From: Deltaproteobacteria bacterium
Lineage (GTDB): Bacteria > Myxococcota_A > Polyangia > Polyangiales > Houyiibacteriaceae
NCBI GenBank assembly: GCA_027295555.1
Contig: JAPUKT010000116.1
Location: forward strand, 1 to 7,004
Direction: 5' to 3'
Length of the DNA stretch: 7,004 bases
Every line of letters begins with the position of its first letter. The first letter of the stretch is position 1. This document shows, piece by piece, positions 1 to 5,069 of the stretch. The notes beneath the pieces were generated by a model. That model was not told the DNA's origin, ran no database searches, and saw nothing but the letters and a program-made list of their open reading frames with translations. Both the position numbers and the translations under genes were made by a program.

Positions 1-243
1 GCCGCGCGGGTCCTCGGCAATCAGGCGATTGCCGTGGTTCTGACCGGCATGGGGGATGATGGCGCCCTCGGCGTGCGCGAAATCGAAAAGCGCAATGGAA
101 AAGTGCTGGTCGAGGCACCTGAGACCGCTGTGGTATCGGGCATGCCCTCTGCCGCCCAACGGTCGGGGGTGCGTCATCAGTCTCTCGGGATTTGGGCTCT
201 TGGAGACATGCTTACTGAACTAACCCGCCCCGCGAAAGAATGA
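1..243 (+). CDS. cheB: CheB-type protein-glutamate methylesterase, C-terminal fragment (5' end outside window)
   Basis: The first 80 codons read open from base 1 to a TGA at 241-243, so this is the 3' end of a longer gene. The visible part matches the end of the CheB methylesterase domain: the strand and turn AVVLTGMGDDGA, followed by a region ending in ETAVVSGMPSAA. In CheB enzymes the Asp in the GMGxDG turn is the third member of the Ser-His-Asp catalytic triad; here GMGDDG keeps it. The Ser and His lie upstream, outside the window. CheB removes methyl groups from (or deamidates) glutamates of chemoreceptors in the cytoplasm and resets receptor sensitivity. Whether an N-terminal receiver domain is present cannot be seen. 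The regulator and kinase-like gene that follow suggest the edge of a chemosensory cluster. Family assignment is firm; the exact symbol is less so, because several clusters in one genome may carry CheB paralogues. Confidence 0.88.
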   Translation, partial: AARVLGNQAIAVVLTGMGDDGALGVREIEKRNGKVLVEAPETAVVSGMPSAAQRSGVRHQSLGIWALGDMLTELTRPAKE

Positions 244-245
244 GG

Positions 246-258
246 CTCAAACTTTGAG
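246..258. repeat. 13-bp dyad over candidate -35 box
   Basis: CTCAAA-C-TTTGAG is a perfect 6+6 inverted repeat around one central base. It starts three bases after the cheB stop codon and overlaps the TTGAGT proposed as the -35 box of the response-regulator promoter. With a single central base it looks more like a protein-binding dyad than an RNA hairpin. As RNA it could form at most five pairs with a three-base loop, and no T-tract follows. An operator role is inference. Confidence 0.4.
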
Positions 259-282
259 TAGGCCGCATCCCTATCGTACGAT
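254..282 (+). promoter_or_regulatory. Candidate sigma70-type promoter for the response regulator
   Basis: TTGAGT (254-259) and TACGAT (277-282) each match the sigma70 consensus at four of six positions and are separated by exactly 17 bases. Transcription would be expected to begin around base 289, two to four bases before the ATG at 292. That would give a nearly leaderless mRNA, in keeping with the absence of a Shine-Dalgarno sequence ahead of this ATG. The element fills most of the 48-bp gap after cheB. It rests on consensus matching only, in a GC-rich genome where such matches are less frequent by chance but not rare. Confidence 0.4.
273..282. repeat. 10-bp perfect palindrome over candidate -10 box
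   Basis: ATCGTACGAT reads the same on both strands and contains the whole proposed -10 hexamer TACGAT. It is the second dyad in the 48-bp gap. Its sequence is unrelated to the dyad at 246-258, so the two would not be sites for one protein. It could be an operator or chance. Confidence 0.3.
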
Positions 283-291
283 GAATTAACC

Positions 292-666
292 ATGCGCCAG
301 TACCGCTGCCTAGTAGTCGAAGACTCCCAGACGATGCGTAAGATGTTAGCGGAGTCGCTTCTCCGGATCCCGGGGATGGAAGTCGTCACCGCCGAAAACG
401 GTCTCTCCGGGATTCGCGCTCTGGCCGCGCAGCAGTTCGACTTGGTCCTCACCGATGTGAACATGCCAGTCATGGACGGGCTGAAGTTGGTCCGGCACGT
501 GAGGGGCGACCCTCGTCATGCCGACACGCCCGTCGTCGTCATCACGACCGACAGCGCACCCAACGATCGTGACCGTGCGATGTCGCTCGGCGCAAACGCG
601 TACATCGAAAAACCAATTCAAGCTCCGCGGGTCATCCGAGCCGTCAAGAAGCTGTTGGGACTGTAA
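292..666 (+). CDS. Single-domain CheY-like response regulator (124 aa)
   Basis: The protein is one receiver domain from end to end, close to the length of CheY, with no DNA-binding or enzymatic output domain. The conserved receiver residues are all visible: acidic pair E10-D11 in VVEDS, phosphoacceptor D55 in LTDVNMPVMDG, switch threonine T85 in VITTDS, aromatic switch Y104, and K107-P108 in the IEKP motif. It should therefore be phosphorylated on D55 and act by binding a partner protein in the cytoplasm. The start at ATG 292 places the VVEDS strand at the usual distance from the N-terminus. No Shine-Dalgarno sequence is visible ahead of it, and a promoter candidate lies immediately upstream. 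It is followed after five bases by a histidine-kinase-like gene, its most likely partner. CheB lies just before it, which supports a chemosensory role, but a CheY motor-binding function cannot be claimed from sequence alone. Confidence 0.93.
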   Translation: MRQYRCLVVEDSQTMRKMLAESLLRIPGMEVVTAENGLSGIRALAAQQFDLVLTDVNMPVMDGLKLVRHVRGDPRHADTPVVVITTDSAPNDRDRAMSLGANAYIEKPIQAPRVIRAVKKLLGL

Positions 667-671
667 TCGCG

Positions 672-1376
672 ATGGGCCAAGCTGAAGAAGACGATCGCGA
701 ACGGGCCGGCAAAGGGATTCTGCATCCCGAGGGAATACGGGCCGCGCGCGCTCTCGCTGCGGGCGTCGTCCACGAGGTCAACAACATTCTGGGCGTCATC
801 ATCGGGAACGCCCACCTCGCCAAGAAGAACCTATCCAACGCGGAGGCGGTCGAACGCTACATCGGAGAGGTCCGAAACGCGGCCGAAGAAGGGCGCGAGA
901 TCATGCGCCAGCTTTCGATGCTCGGAAGGGAAGAGGCGACTCGTGCGCGCGTGATTTCACTCAACGATTTGGCTCATCAAGTCGCGTCGGCCTTGGCTAC
1001 GCCGGTCGAGGTCGAGCTGAGCGGCATCGACCCCACGGTTCGTCTCGATCTCTGGCTTGCGCAGGACGCCCTTTCGAGTGTCGTGGGCTTCATGTCGGCC
1101 ACGACCTCGGTGACATCTCTCAAGATCACCACGCGGGTCCTCGGTCGGGCGGCGATGGTCACGATCGAGGATGACGGGCCGAGCCCCACCAAGGATGAGC
1201 TCGCCGCTTTGTTCACACCCTTCACCAACTTGGATCGACGCCCCAAGATCGGGCTCGACCTCACCAAGCTTGCGCACCTAGCCGAGCGGAACGGAGGCCA
1301 CGTTGCTGCCGCCGTCCGCGAGCCCCGCGGGCTCCGCGTGGTTCTAACGCTGCCGCTAACCGACGAGGCGTTCTAA
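672..1376 (+). CDS. Soluble histidine-kinase-like protein with degenerate ATP-binding domain
   Basis: This 234-residue protein has no membrane segment and no sensor domain. Residues 24-90 look like a HisKA dimerisation helical pair. The H-box AAGVVHEVNNIL carries H34, E35 and N38, matching the HExxN pattern in which His is phosphorylated, Glu supports kinase activity and the last Asn supports phosphatase activity. The C-terminal part follows the order of a HATPase_c domain, but its motifs are eroded: the N-box region (about 131-146) lacks the Mg-binding Asn, the G1 box reads DDGPS (167-171) instead of DxGxG, and the G2 box reads GLDL (194-197) instead of GLGL. The F-box FTPF (181-184) and the final AERNGGHV helix-turn survive. 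It may therefore act as a phosphatase or phosphotransfer protein, as in ChpT-like proteins, instead of an autokinase. It starts five bases after the response regulator with no clear RBS, which suggests translational coupling and shared function. Its TAA overlaps the korB stop on the other strand. Confidence 0.8.
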   Translation: MGQAEEDDRERAGKGILHPEGIRAARALAAGVVHEVNNILGVIIGNAHLAKKNLSNAEAVERYIGEVRNAAEEGREIMRQLSMLGREEATRARVISLNDLAHQVASALATPVEVELSGIDPTVRLDLWLAQDALSSVVGFMSATTSVTSLKITTRVLGRAAMVTIEDDGPSPTKDELAALFTPFTNLDRRPKIGLDLTKLAHLAERNGGHVAAAVREPRGLRVVLTLPLTDEAF

Positions 1377-2386
1377 GTCACGGTCCAGGTGTGTCCCTCT
1401 CGAAGCAGCGCCTTTAGGTCCGGTTCCCCGAAGCGTTCTTCGGCGAGCTTGCGCTGCTTCTCGACGCTTTCGTTGTACACCGGCCCTGGCTGTCGGTAGA
1501 GCACCCCGAGCGCTACGACGCCGGGAAGATCGGTGAGCATCCATGCGAGGGAAGGGTTGGTCTCATCGTGAACGACAATATCCGCTTCGGTGATCCCGCC
1601 TTCCCCGACCGTGACCGCCTCGAGCGTCAGGGATTTGGGGTTCATGTGAAGGCCCTTTTCACCGTTTGCGCCGAATCGCATCGGCTGCCCGTTCTCCAGC
1701 CAAAGCTGGTACGTGGGGCCCGTCTTTCGGTCGGTGATCAGATCGAACACCCCGTCGTTGAACACTGGGCAGTTCTGAAGGATCTCGATGAAAGCTGTGC
1801 CTTCGTGCTCCCGCGCATCGGTCAACGTTTCAGGGAGCCTCTTCGACGTGTCGTAGCTTCTGGCCACGAACGTGGCGCGAGCGCCCAGAGCAAACCGCGC
1901 GGGGACGATCGGCTGATCGATCGACCCGAGAGGGCTCGACGGTGTCACTATCCCGACCTGCGACGTAGGTGAGTACTGGCCCTTCGTGAGGCCGTAGATT
2001 TGGTTGTTGAAGAGGATGATCTGCAGGTCGACGTTGCGACGCAGGACGTGAAGGAGGTGATTGCCTCCAATGCTCAAGCCATCGCCATCGCCGGTGATGA
2101 CCCACACGTCGAGCTTGGGATTGGCCAGTTTGAGACCAGTTGCGACCGCCGGCGCGCGTCCGTGAATGGTGTGGAACCCGTACGTGTTCATGTAGTAGGG
2201 GAAGCGGCTCGAGCAGCCGATACCCGAGATGAACACCGTGTTCTCAGGGGTCGATCCCAAACTCGGCAGTGTCCTTTGGAGCGCAGCAAGGATTGCGTAG
2301 TCGCCGCAGCCTGGGCACCAGCGCACCTCCTGGTCGGAGGAGAAGTCCTTGCGTGTATATTCTTTCTTTGGCGGATTGGGGCTCAT
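1373..2386 (-). CDS. korB: 2-oxoacid:ferredoxin oxidoreductase, beta subunit (probably 2-oxoglutarate type)
   Basis: The 337-residue protein is the thiamine-diphosphate and iron-sulfur subunit of a 2-oxoacid:ferredoxin oxidoreductase, which oxidatively decarboxylates a 2-oxoacid with CoA to an acyl-CoA and reduces ferredoxin. Four cysteines sit where the single 4Fe-4S cluster of two-subunit enzymes is bound: C24 and C27 in WCPGCG, C58 in GIGCSSR, and C206 in LQNCPVF. The diphosphate-binding ThDP motif runs from GDGDG (99-103) to LFNN (125-128), followed by IYGLTKGQYSPTS (130-142). The start is fixed by ATGA overlap with korA (2383-2386) and by a GGAG six bases upstream. The overlap and fixed order show one operon and probably a KorA-KorB complex. 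The fused-alpha partner resembles actinobacterial KorAB, which uses 2-oxoglutarate; pyruvate or a branched-chain 2-oxoacid cannot be excluded. No ferredoxin or delta subunit gene lies within the window. Confidence 0.93.
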   Translation of the reverse strand: MSPNPPKKEYTRKDFSSDQEVRWCPGCGDYAILAALQRTLPSLGSTPENTVFISGIGCSSRFPYYMNTYGFHTIHGRAPAVATGLKLANPKLDVWVITGDGDGLSIGGNHLLHVLRRNVDLQIILFNNQIYGLTKGQYSPTSQVGIVTPSSPLGSIDQPIVPARFALGARATFVARSYDTSKRLPETLTDAREHEGTAFIEILQNCPVFNDGVFDLITDRKTGPTYQLWLENGQPMRFGANGEKGLHMNPKSLTLEAVTVGEGGITEADIVVHDETNPSLAWMLTDLPGVVALGVLYRQPGPVYNESVEKQRKLAEERFGEPDLKALLREGHTWTVT

Positions 2387-4260
2387 TGCAGACTCCGATT
2401 CAACCGCTCTTCCACCGCTTCGACGAGCTCGTCGATTCGAAATGGCAGCCCGGCGACTTTCGTCAAGCTTTCCGCGTCTACCAAGTACTCCGCGCGCAGG
2501 AGCTTCACCAACTGACCGTTGTTGAGCTCCGGAACCAACACGCTACCGAACGAGCGGAGCAAATCGCCAAGCCCCTCGCGAAGCGGCCAAATGTTGCGGA
2601 GATGAAGGTGAGAAACCTTGTGACCGTTCTCGCGAAGCATCCGTACCGCTTGGCTGATGGCACCGTATGTCGAACCCCATCCGACGACGAGCAGGTCGCC
2701 CCGATCGTCGCCCTGGTCGATCGCCGCCTTCGGGAAGTCTTTGGCGATCCGTTTCACCTTGGCCTCGCGGAGCTTGGTCATCATGTGATGGTTCTCCGAG
2801 TCGTACGAAATGTGCCCAGTGTCCTGGTCTTTTTCGAGCCCACCGATACGGTGCTCGAGGCCGGGCGTTCCGGGGATTGCCCACACGCGAGCCAGCGTGT
2901 GTTTGTCGCGCATGAACGGCTGGAAGCCTTCTGGATCCTTGTGGAACTCGACCGGGAAGGGCTCGAGCGCGTCGAGGTCTGGCAGGCGCCAAGGCTCCGC
3001 GCCGTTGGCGAGGTAACCGTCGGTCAAGAGCATGACCGGAGTCATGTACTTTACAGCAATTCGTACGGCCTCGACCGCCATGTAGAAGCAGTCGCCCGGC
3101 GTCGCGGCTGCGAGCACTGCCAAAGGTGCATCACCGTTTCGGCCCCAAACCGCTTGAAAGAGATCGGATTGCTCGGTCTTGGTGGGTAGACCAGTGGAAG
3201 GTCCACCACGCTGCACATCGACGACCACCAAGGGAAGCTCGGTCGCGATCGCGAGCCCGATCGCTTCGGACTTCAGTGCGACGCCAGGGCCGGACGTTCC
3301 CGTGATGCCGATCGCGCCGGCGAAGCTCGCGCCGACCGCAGCAGACACCGCGGCGATCTCATCTTCGGCCTGGAAGGTCGTCACGCCGAACTGCTTGAGA
3401 CGCGCCAAGTTGTGCAACAGGTTCGACGCTGGCGTGATCGGATACGACCCGTACACGATCTTGAGGCCAGCGAGCTTGGCGCCCGTCACGAGGCCCCAGG
3501 CGGTCGCTTCGTTGCCGCTGATGTTGCGATACTCGCCCGGCTCGAGCTTGGCGGCGGGCACCTCATACGCCCCGATTCCGTGGGGCAATTCGGCGTTTTC
3601 ACCGTAGATGTGTCCGGCGTTGAGGGCGGCGATGTTGGCTTCGGCGAGCTTGGGGCTCTTGGCGAACTTCTTCTTGAGCCACTCGATGGTGGATTCTCGT
3701 TCGCGCCCGAAGAGCCAGTACATCAGGCCCAACGTCCACATGTTCTTGCAACGTTGCGCGTCTTTGGATCCAAGCCCGACGCCCTTGACCGACTCGAGGG
3801 TCATCTTCGTGACATCGAGGGCCAAGAGCCGAAAGCGGTCGAGTGTGCCATCCTCGAGCGGGTTCTCTTCGTAACCGGCCTTTGCCAGGTTGTTTGCGCT
3901 GAAAGTGCCGGTGTTGACGACGATCAACCCGCCTGGCTTGAGCGCGTCGGTGTTCACCTTGAGCGCGGCGGGGTTCATCGCGACCAACACGTCCGGTGCA
4001 TCACCCGGCGTGCGGATGTCGTGCGCGGCAAAGTGGATCTGAAATCCTGACACGCCGTACGTCGTACCCGCCGGCGCGCGAATCTCGGCAGGGAAGTCGG
4101 GAAACGTCGCGAGATCGTTTCCAGCCACGGCCGTCGCGGTCGTGAACTGAGCACCCGTCAATTGCATTCCGTCGCCAGAGTCGCCGGCAAAGCGAATCAC
4201 GACAGAGTCTAGGATTTCACGCGGACTGGCGTGTACGCGCGCGGCAGCAGATGTTTCCAT
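2383..4260 (-). CDS. korA: 2-oxoacid:ferredoxin oxidoreductase, fused gamma-alpha subunit (probably 2-oxoglutarate type)
   Basis: This 625-residue protein fuses two subunits that are separate in many anaerobes. Residues about 18-200 form the gamma domain, opening with VIRFAGDSGDGMQLTG and including LVAMNPAAL and GGLIVVNTG. Residues about 245-625 form the alpha domain, with the substrate-recognition motif YPITP at 273-277 and the QAEDEIAAV segment, whose glutamates contact the ThDP aminopyrimidine. The GTSGPG and RGGPSTGLPTKTEQ segments are characteristic of KorA and related alpha subunits. Length and domain order match the two-subunit enzymes described in Mycobacterium and other aerobes, where KorAB feeds electrons from 2-oxoglutarate into ferredoxin as an alternative to the NAD-linked dehydrogenase. 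ATG 4260 is the only sensible start: the next in-frame Met (M32) lies inside the gamma core. The RBS is weak (GAG close to the ATG). A leader hairpin lies 28 bases upstream. Its stop overlaps the korB start by ATGA. Substrate assignment is by resemblance. Confidence 0.93.
   Translation of the reverse strand: METSAAARVHASPREILDSVVIRFAGDSGDGMQLTGAQFTTATAVAGNDLATFPDFPAEIRAPAGTTYGVSGFQIHFAAHDIRTPGDAPDVLVAMNPAALKVNTDALKPGGLIVVNTGTFSANNLAKAGYEENPLEDGTLDRFRLLALDVTKMTLESVKGVGLGSKDAQRCKNMWTLGLMYWLFGRERESTIEWLKKKFAKSPKLAEANIAALNAGHIYGENAELPHGIGAYEVPAAKLEPGEYRNISGNEATAWGLVTGAKLAGLKIVYGSYPITPASNLLHNLARLKQFGVTTFQAEDEIAAVSAAVGASFAGAIGITGTSGPGVALKSEAIGLAIATELPLVVVDVQRGGPSTGLPTKTEQSDLFQAVWGRNGDAPLAVLAAATPGDCFYMAVEAVRIAVKYMTPVMLLTDGYLANGAEPWRLPDLDALEPFPVEFHKDPEGFQPFMRDKHTLARVWAIPGTPGLEHRIGGLEKDQDTGHISYDSENHHMMTKLREAKVKRIAKDFPKAAIDQGDDRGDLLVVGWGSTYGAISQAVRMLRENGHKVSHLHLRNIWPLREGLGDLLRSFGSVLVPELNNGQLVKLLRAEYLVDAESLTKVAGLPFRIDELVEAVEERLNRSLQ
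2393..2396 (-). promoter_or_regulatory. Ribosome-binding site of korB inside the korA end
   Basis: On the minus strand GGAG lies six bases before the korB ATG, within the last codons of korA. Together with the ATGA stop/start overlap it fixes the korB start and indicates translational coupling, so that the two subunits are made in similar amounts. Confidence 0.7.
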
Positions 4261-4288
4261 GCTCGATCGTCGAGTCTAATCCCGTAAC

Positions 4289-4313
4289 GCCCCAAACGCC
4301 CATAGCTTGGGGC
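4289..4313 (-). promoter_or_regulatory. Hairpin/dyad in the korAB leader
   Basis: On the minus strand GCCCCAAGC and GTTTGGGGC are nine-base arms around a seven-base loop (TATGGGC). As minus-strand RNA all nine positions can pair, one as a G-U wobble; as plus-strand RNA the same position is an A-C mismatch. The structure therefore favours the korA direction. It ends 28 bases upstream of the korA ATG in the divergent korA/trpF spacer. No T-tract follows, so it is unlikely to be a factor-independent terminator. It may be an mRNA leader structure or a DNA operator; if korA is transcribed from a start downstream of it, only the operator reading applies. Confidence 0.45.
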
Positions 4314-4390
4314 TGAAGTGGAACGTGTTCTAGAGCCCCCGGCGGGGATCTGCAAGCGCTCTTCGACATCTTGCGTGAGCCGCCATTTGC

Positions 4391-4406
4391 GGCCCATCGT
4401 TGGGCC
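4391..4406 (+). promoter_or_regulatory. Perfect hairpin abutting the trpF start codon
   Basis: GGCCCA-TCGT-TGGGCC is a perfect six-pair, mainly G-C stem with a four-base loop, and its last base directly precedes the trpF ATG at 4407. It occupies the place where a Shine-Dalgarno sequence would be, and none is present. The ATG itself is the centre of a second palindrome, GGCCATGGCC (4403-4412), and CCGC/GCGG (4380-4383 with 4389-4392) can form a competing upstream stem. Folding here could limit ribosome access to trpF; that role is inferred. Confidence 0.45.
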
Positions 4407-5030
4407 ATGGCCGAGGTCAAAATCTGTGGGTTAACTACAGTTGACGACGCGCTGCGTTGTATCGAGGCTGGCGTCGACGCAATAGGCCTCAATTTCTGGC
4501 CCCGTTCGCCGAGAAGCACCGATGTCGCCACCGCCAAGGCCATCGTCGAGGTGGCTGGGGATCGCGTCCAGATGGTCGGGGTTTTCGTCGATTTCAGCGT
4601 GGCGCAGATCCGCGACATCCTGGCAGAAACCGGGATAGAGTGGGCGCAATTGCACGGCGATGAGACGCCCGAGCAGGTCGGCGCGCTCATGCCAACCGCG
4701 TACAAAGCGATCGGTGTGAAGAACGGTTCAGCGGTCGAGCGGGCCCGAACCTATCCCGGTGAGCATCTGCTGCTCGACGCCAGCGTGCCGGGGGTCCCCG
4801 GCGGGACGGGTCGAACCTTCGATTGGGCCATCGCATCGGAGGTGGCCCGGGAGCGGAAGCTCACCCTGGCCGGCGGGCTCAATCCAAAAAACATCGCGGA
4901 GGCCATCGAGGTGGTGAATCCATTTCGGGTGGACGTCGCATCGGGGGTGGAGTCGGAGCCCGGACGAAAGGACCCGGAGTTGGTGGGGGTGTTCATCGAA
5001 GCGGCCAAGGCAGCTTTTTCATCGCGCTGA
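4407..5030 (+). CDS. trpF: Phosphoribosylanthranilate isomerase TrpF
   Basis: The 207-residue protein catalyses the Amadori rearrangement of N-(5'-phosphoribosyl)anthranilate to CdRP, the third step of tryptophan synthesis, in the cytoplasm. It is a single-domain TIM barrel of usual length. Visible family features in order are VKICGLT with catalytic base C7, GLNFWPRSPR (26-35), the strand VGVFV, QLHGDE (80-85), LLLDA with general acid D123, the phosphate-binding loop GGTGRTFDW (131-139), LAGGLNP, and the closing VDVASGVESEPGRKD. ATG 4407 is preferred over an in-frame TTG at 4371 because it puts the Cys at residue 7, as in Thermotoga TrpF. The TTG start would add 12 residues with no family match and has no RBS. 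No other trp gene is in the window, so the gene stands apart from a trp operon here. The only unusual feature is the hairpin against its start codon. Product assignment is secure. Confidence 0.95.
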   Translation: MAEVKICGLTTVDDALRCIEAGVDAIGLNFWPRSPRSTDVATAKAIVEVAGDRVQMVGVFVDFSVAQIRDILAETGIEWAQLHGDETPEQVGALMPTAYKAIGVKNGSAVERARTYPGEHLLLDASVPGVPGGTGRTFDWAIASEVARERKLTLAGGLNPKNIAEAIEVVNPFRVDVASGVESEPGRKDPELVGVFIEAAKAAFSSR

Positions 5031-5043
5031 TCCTCCGTGTTAG

Positions 5044-5065
5044 CCTCCTCGCTCACTCAAGGAGG
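5044..5065 (+). promoter_or_regulatory. Strong Shine-Dalgarno with complementary upstream CCTCCT
   Basis: AGGAGG (5060-5065) lies four bases before the ATG at 5070, an almost ideal ribosome-binding site and by far the best in this window. It fixes the start of the small exported protein in preference to an in-frame start at 5037. CCTCCT (5044-5049) is exactly complementary to it and can pair through a ten-base loop, hiding the site. A second TCCTCC at 5031-5036, just after the trpF stop, could compete for the same pairing. Whether the pairing is regulatory is inferred. Confidence 0.6.
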
Positions 5066-5069
5066 AATC

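Noticed and set aside
2269..3189. 306-codon open frame on the plus strand opposite korA/korB
   Set aside because: It lies antisense to two well-supported genes, shows no recognisable motif, is rich in residues expected from reversed GC-rich codons, and crosses the korA/korB junction. It is a shadow of their codon bias.
4262..4274. CTCGA-TCG-TCGAG inverted repeat just upstream of the korA ATG
   Set aside because: It is five pairs with a three-base loop in a sequence where TCGA-like words are common; this is too weak to call next to the much stronger hairpin at 4289-4313.
4321..4330. GAACGTGTTC in the korA/trpF spacer as a LexA-type site
   Set aside because: The half-sites GAAC/GTTC are separated by two bases, whereas the known GAAC-type SOS box has four. 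Neither neighbouring gene is an SOS gene.
4336..4347. CCCC-CGGC-GGGG hairpin in the divergent spacer as a terminator
   Set aside because: It has a four-pair stem and no T-tract on either strand, and there is no transcript that needs to end there because the flanking genes diverge.
4371..4406. In-frame TTG start giving TrpF 12 extra residues
   Set aside because: The extra residues match nothing in TrpF, no RBS precedes the TTG, and ATG 4407 places the catalytic Cys at residue 7. It is kept only as an alternative if the hairpin proves to lie inside the coding region.
5037..5069. Upstream in-frame start for the small exported protein
   Set aside because: It would bury the near-perfect AGGAGG inside the gene and put residues ahead of the signal peptide. 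ATG 5070 has ideal RBS spacing and a classical signal sequence.
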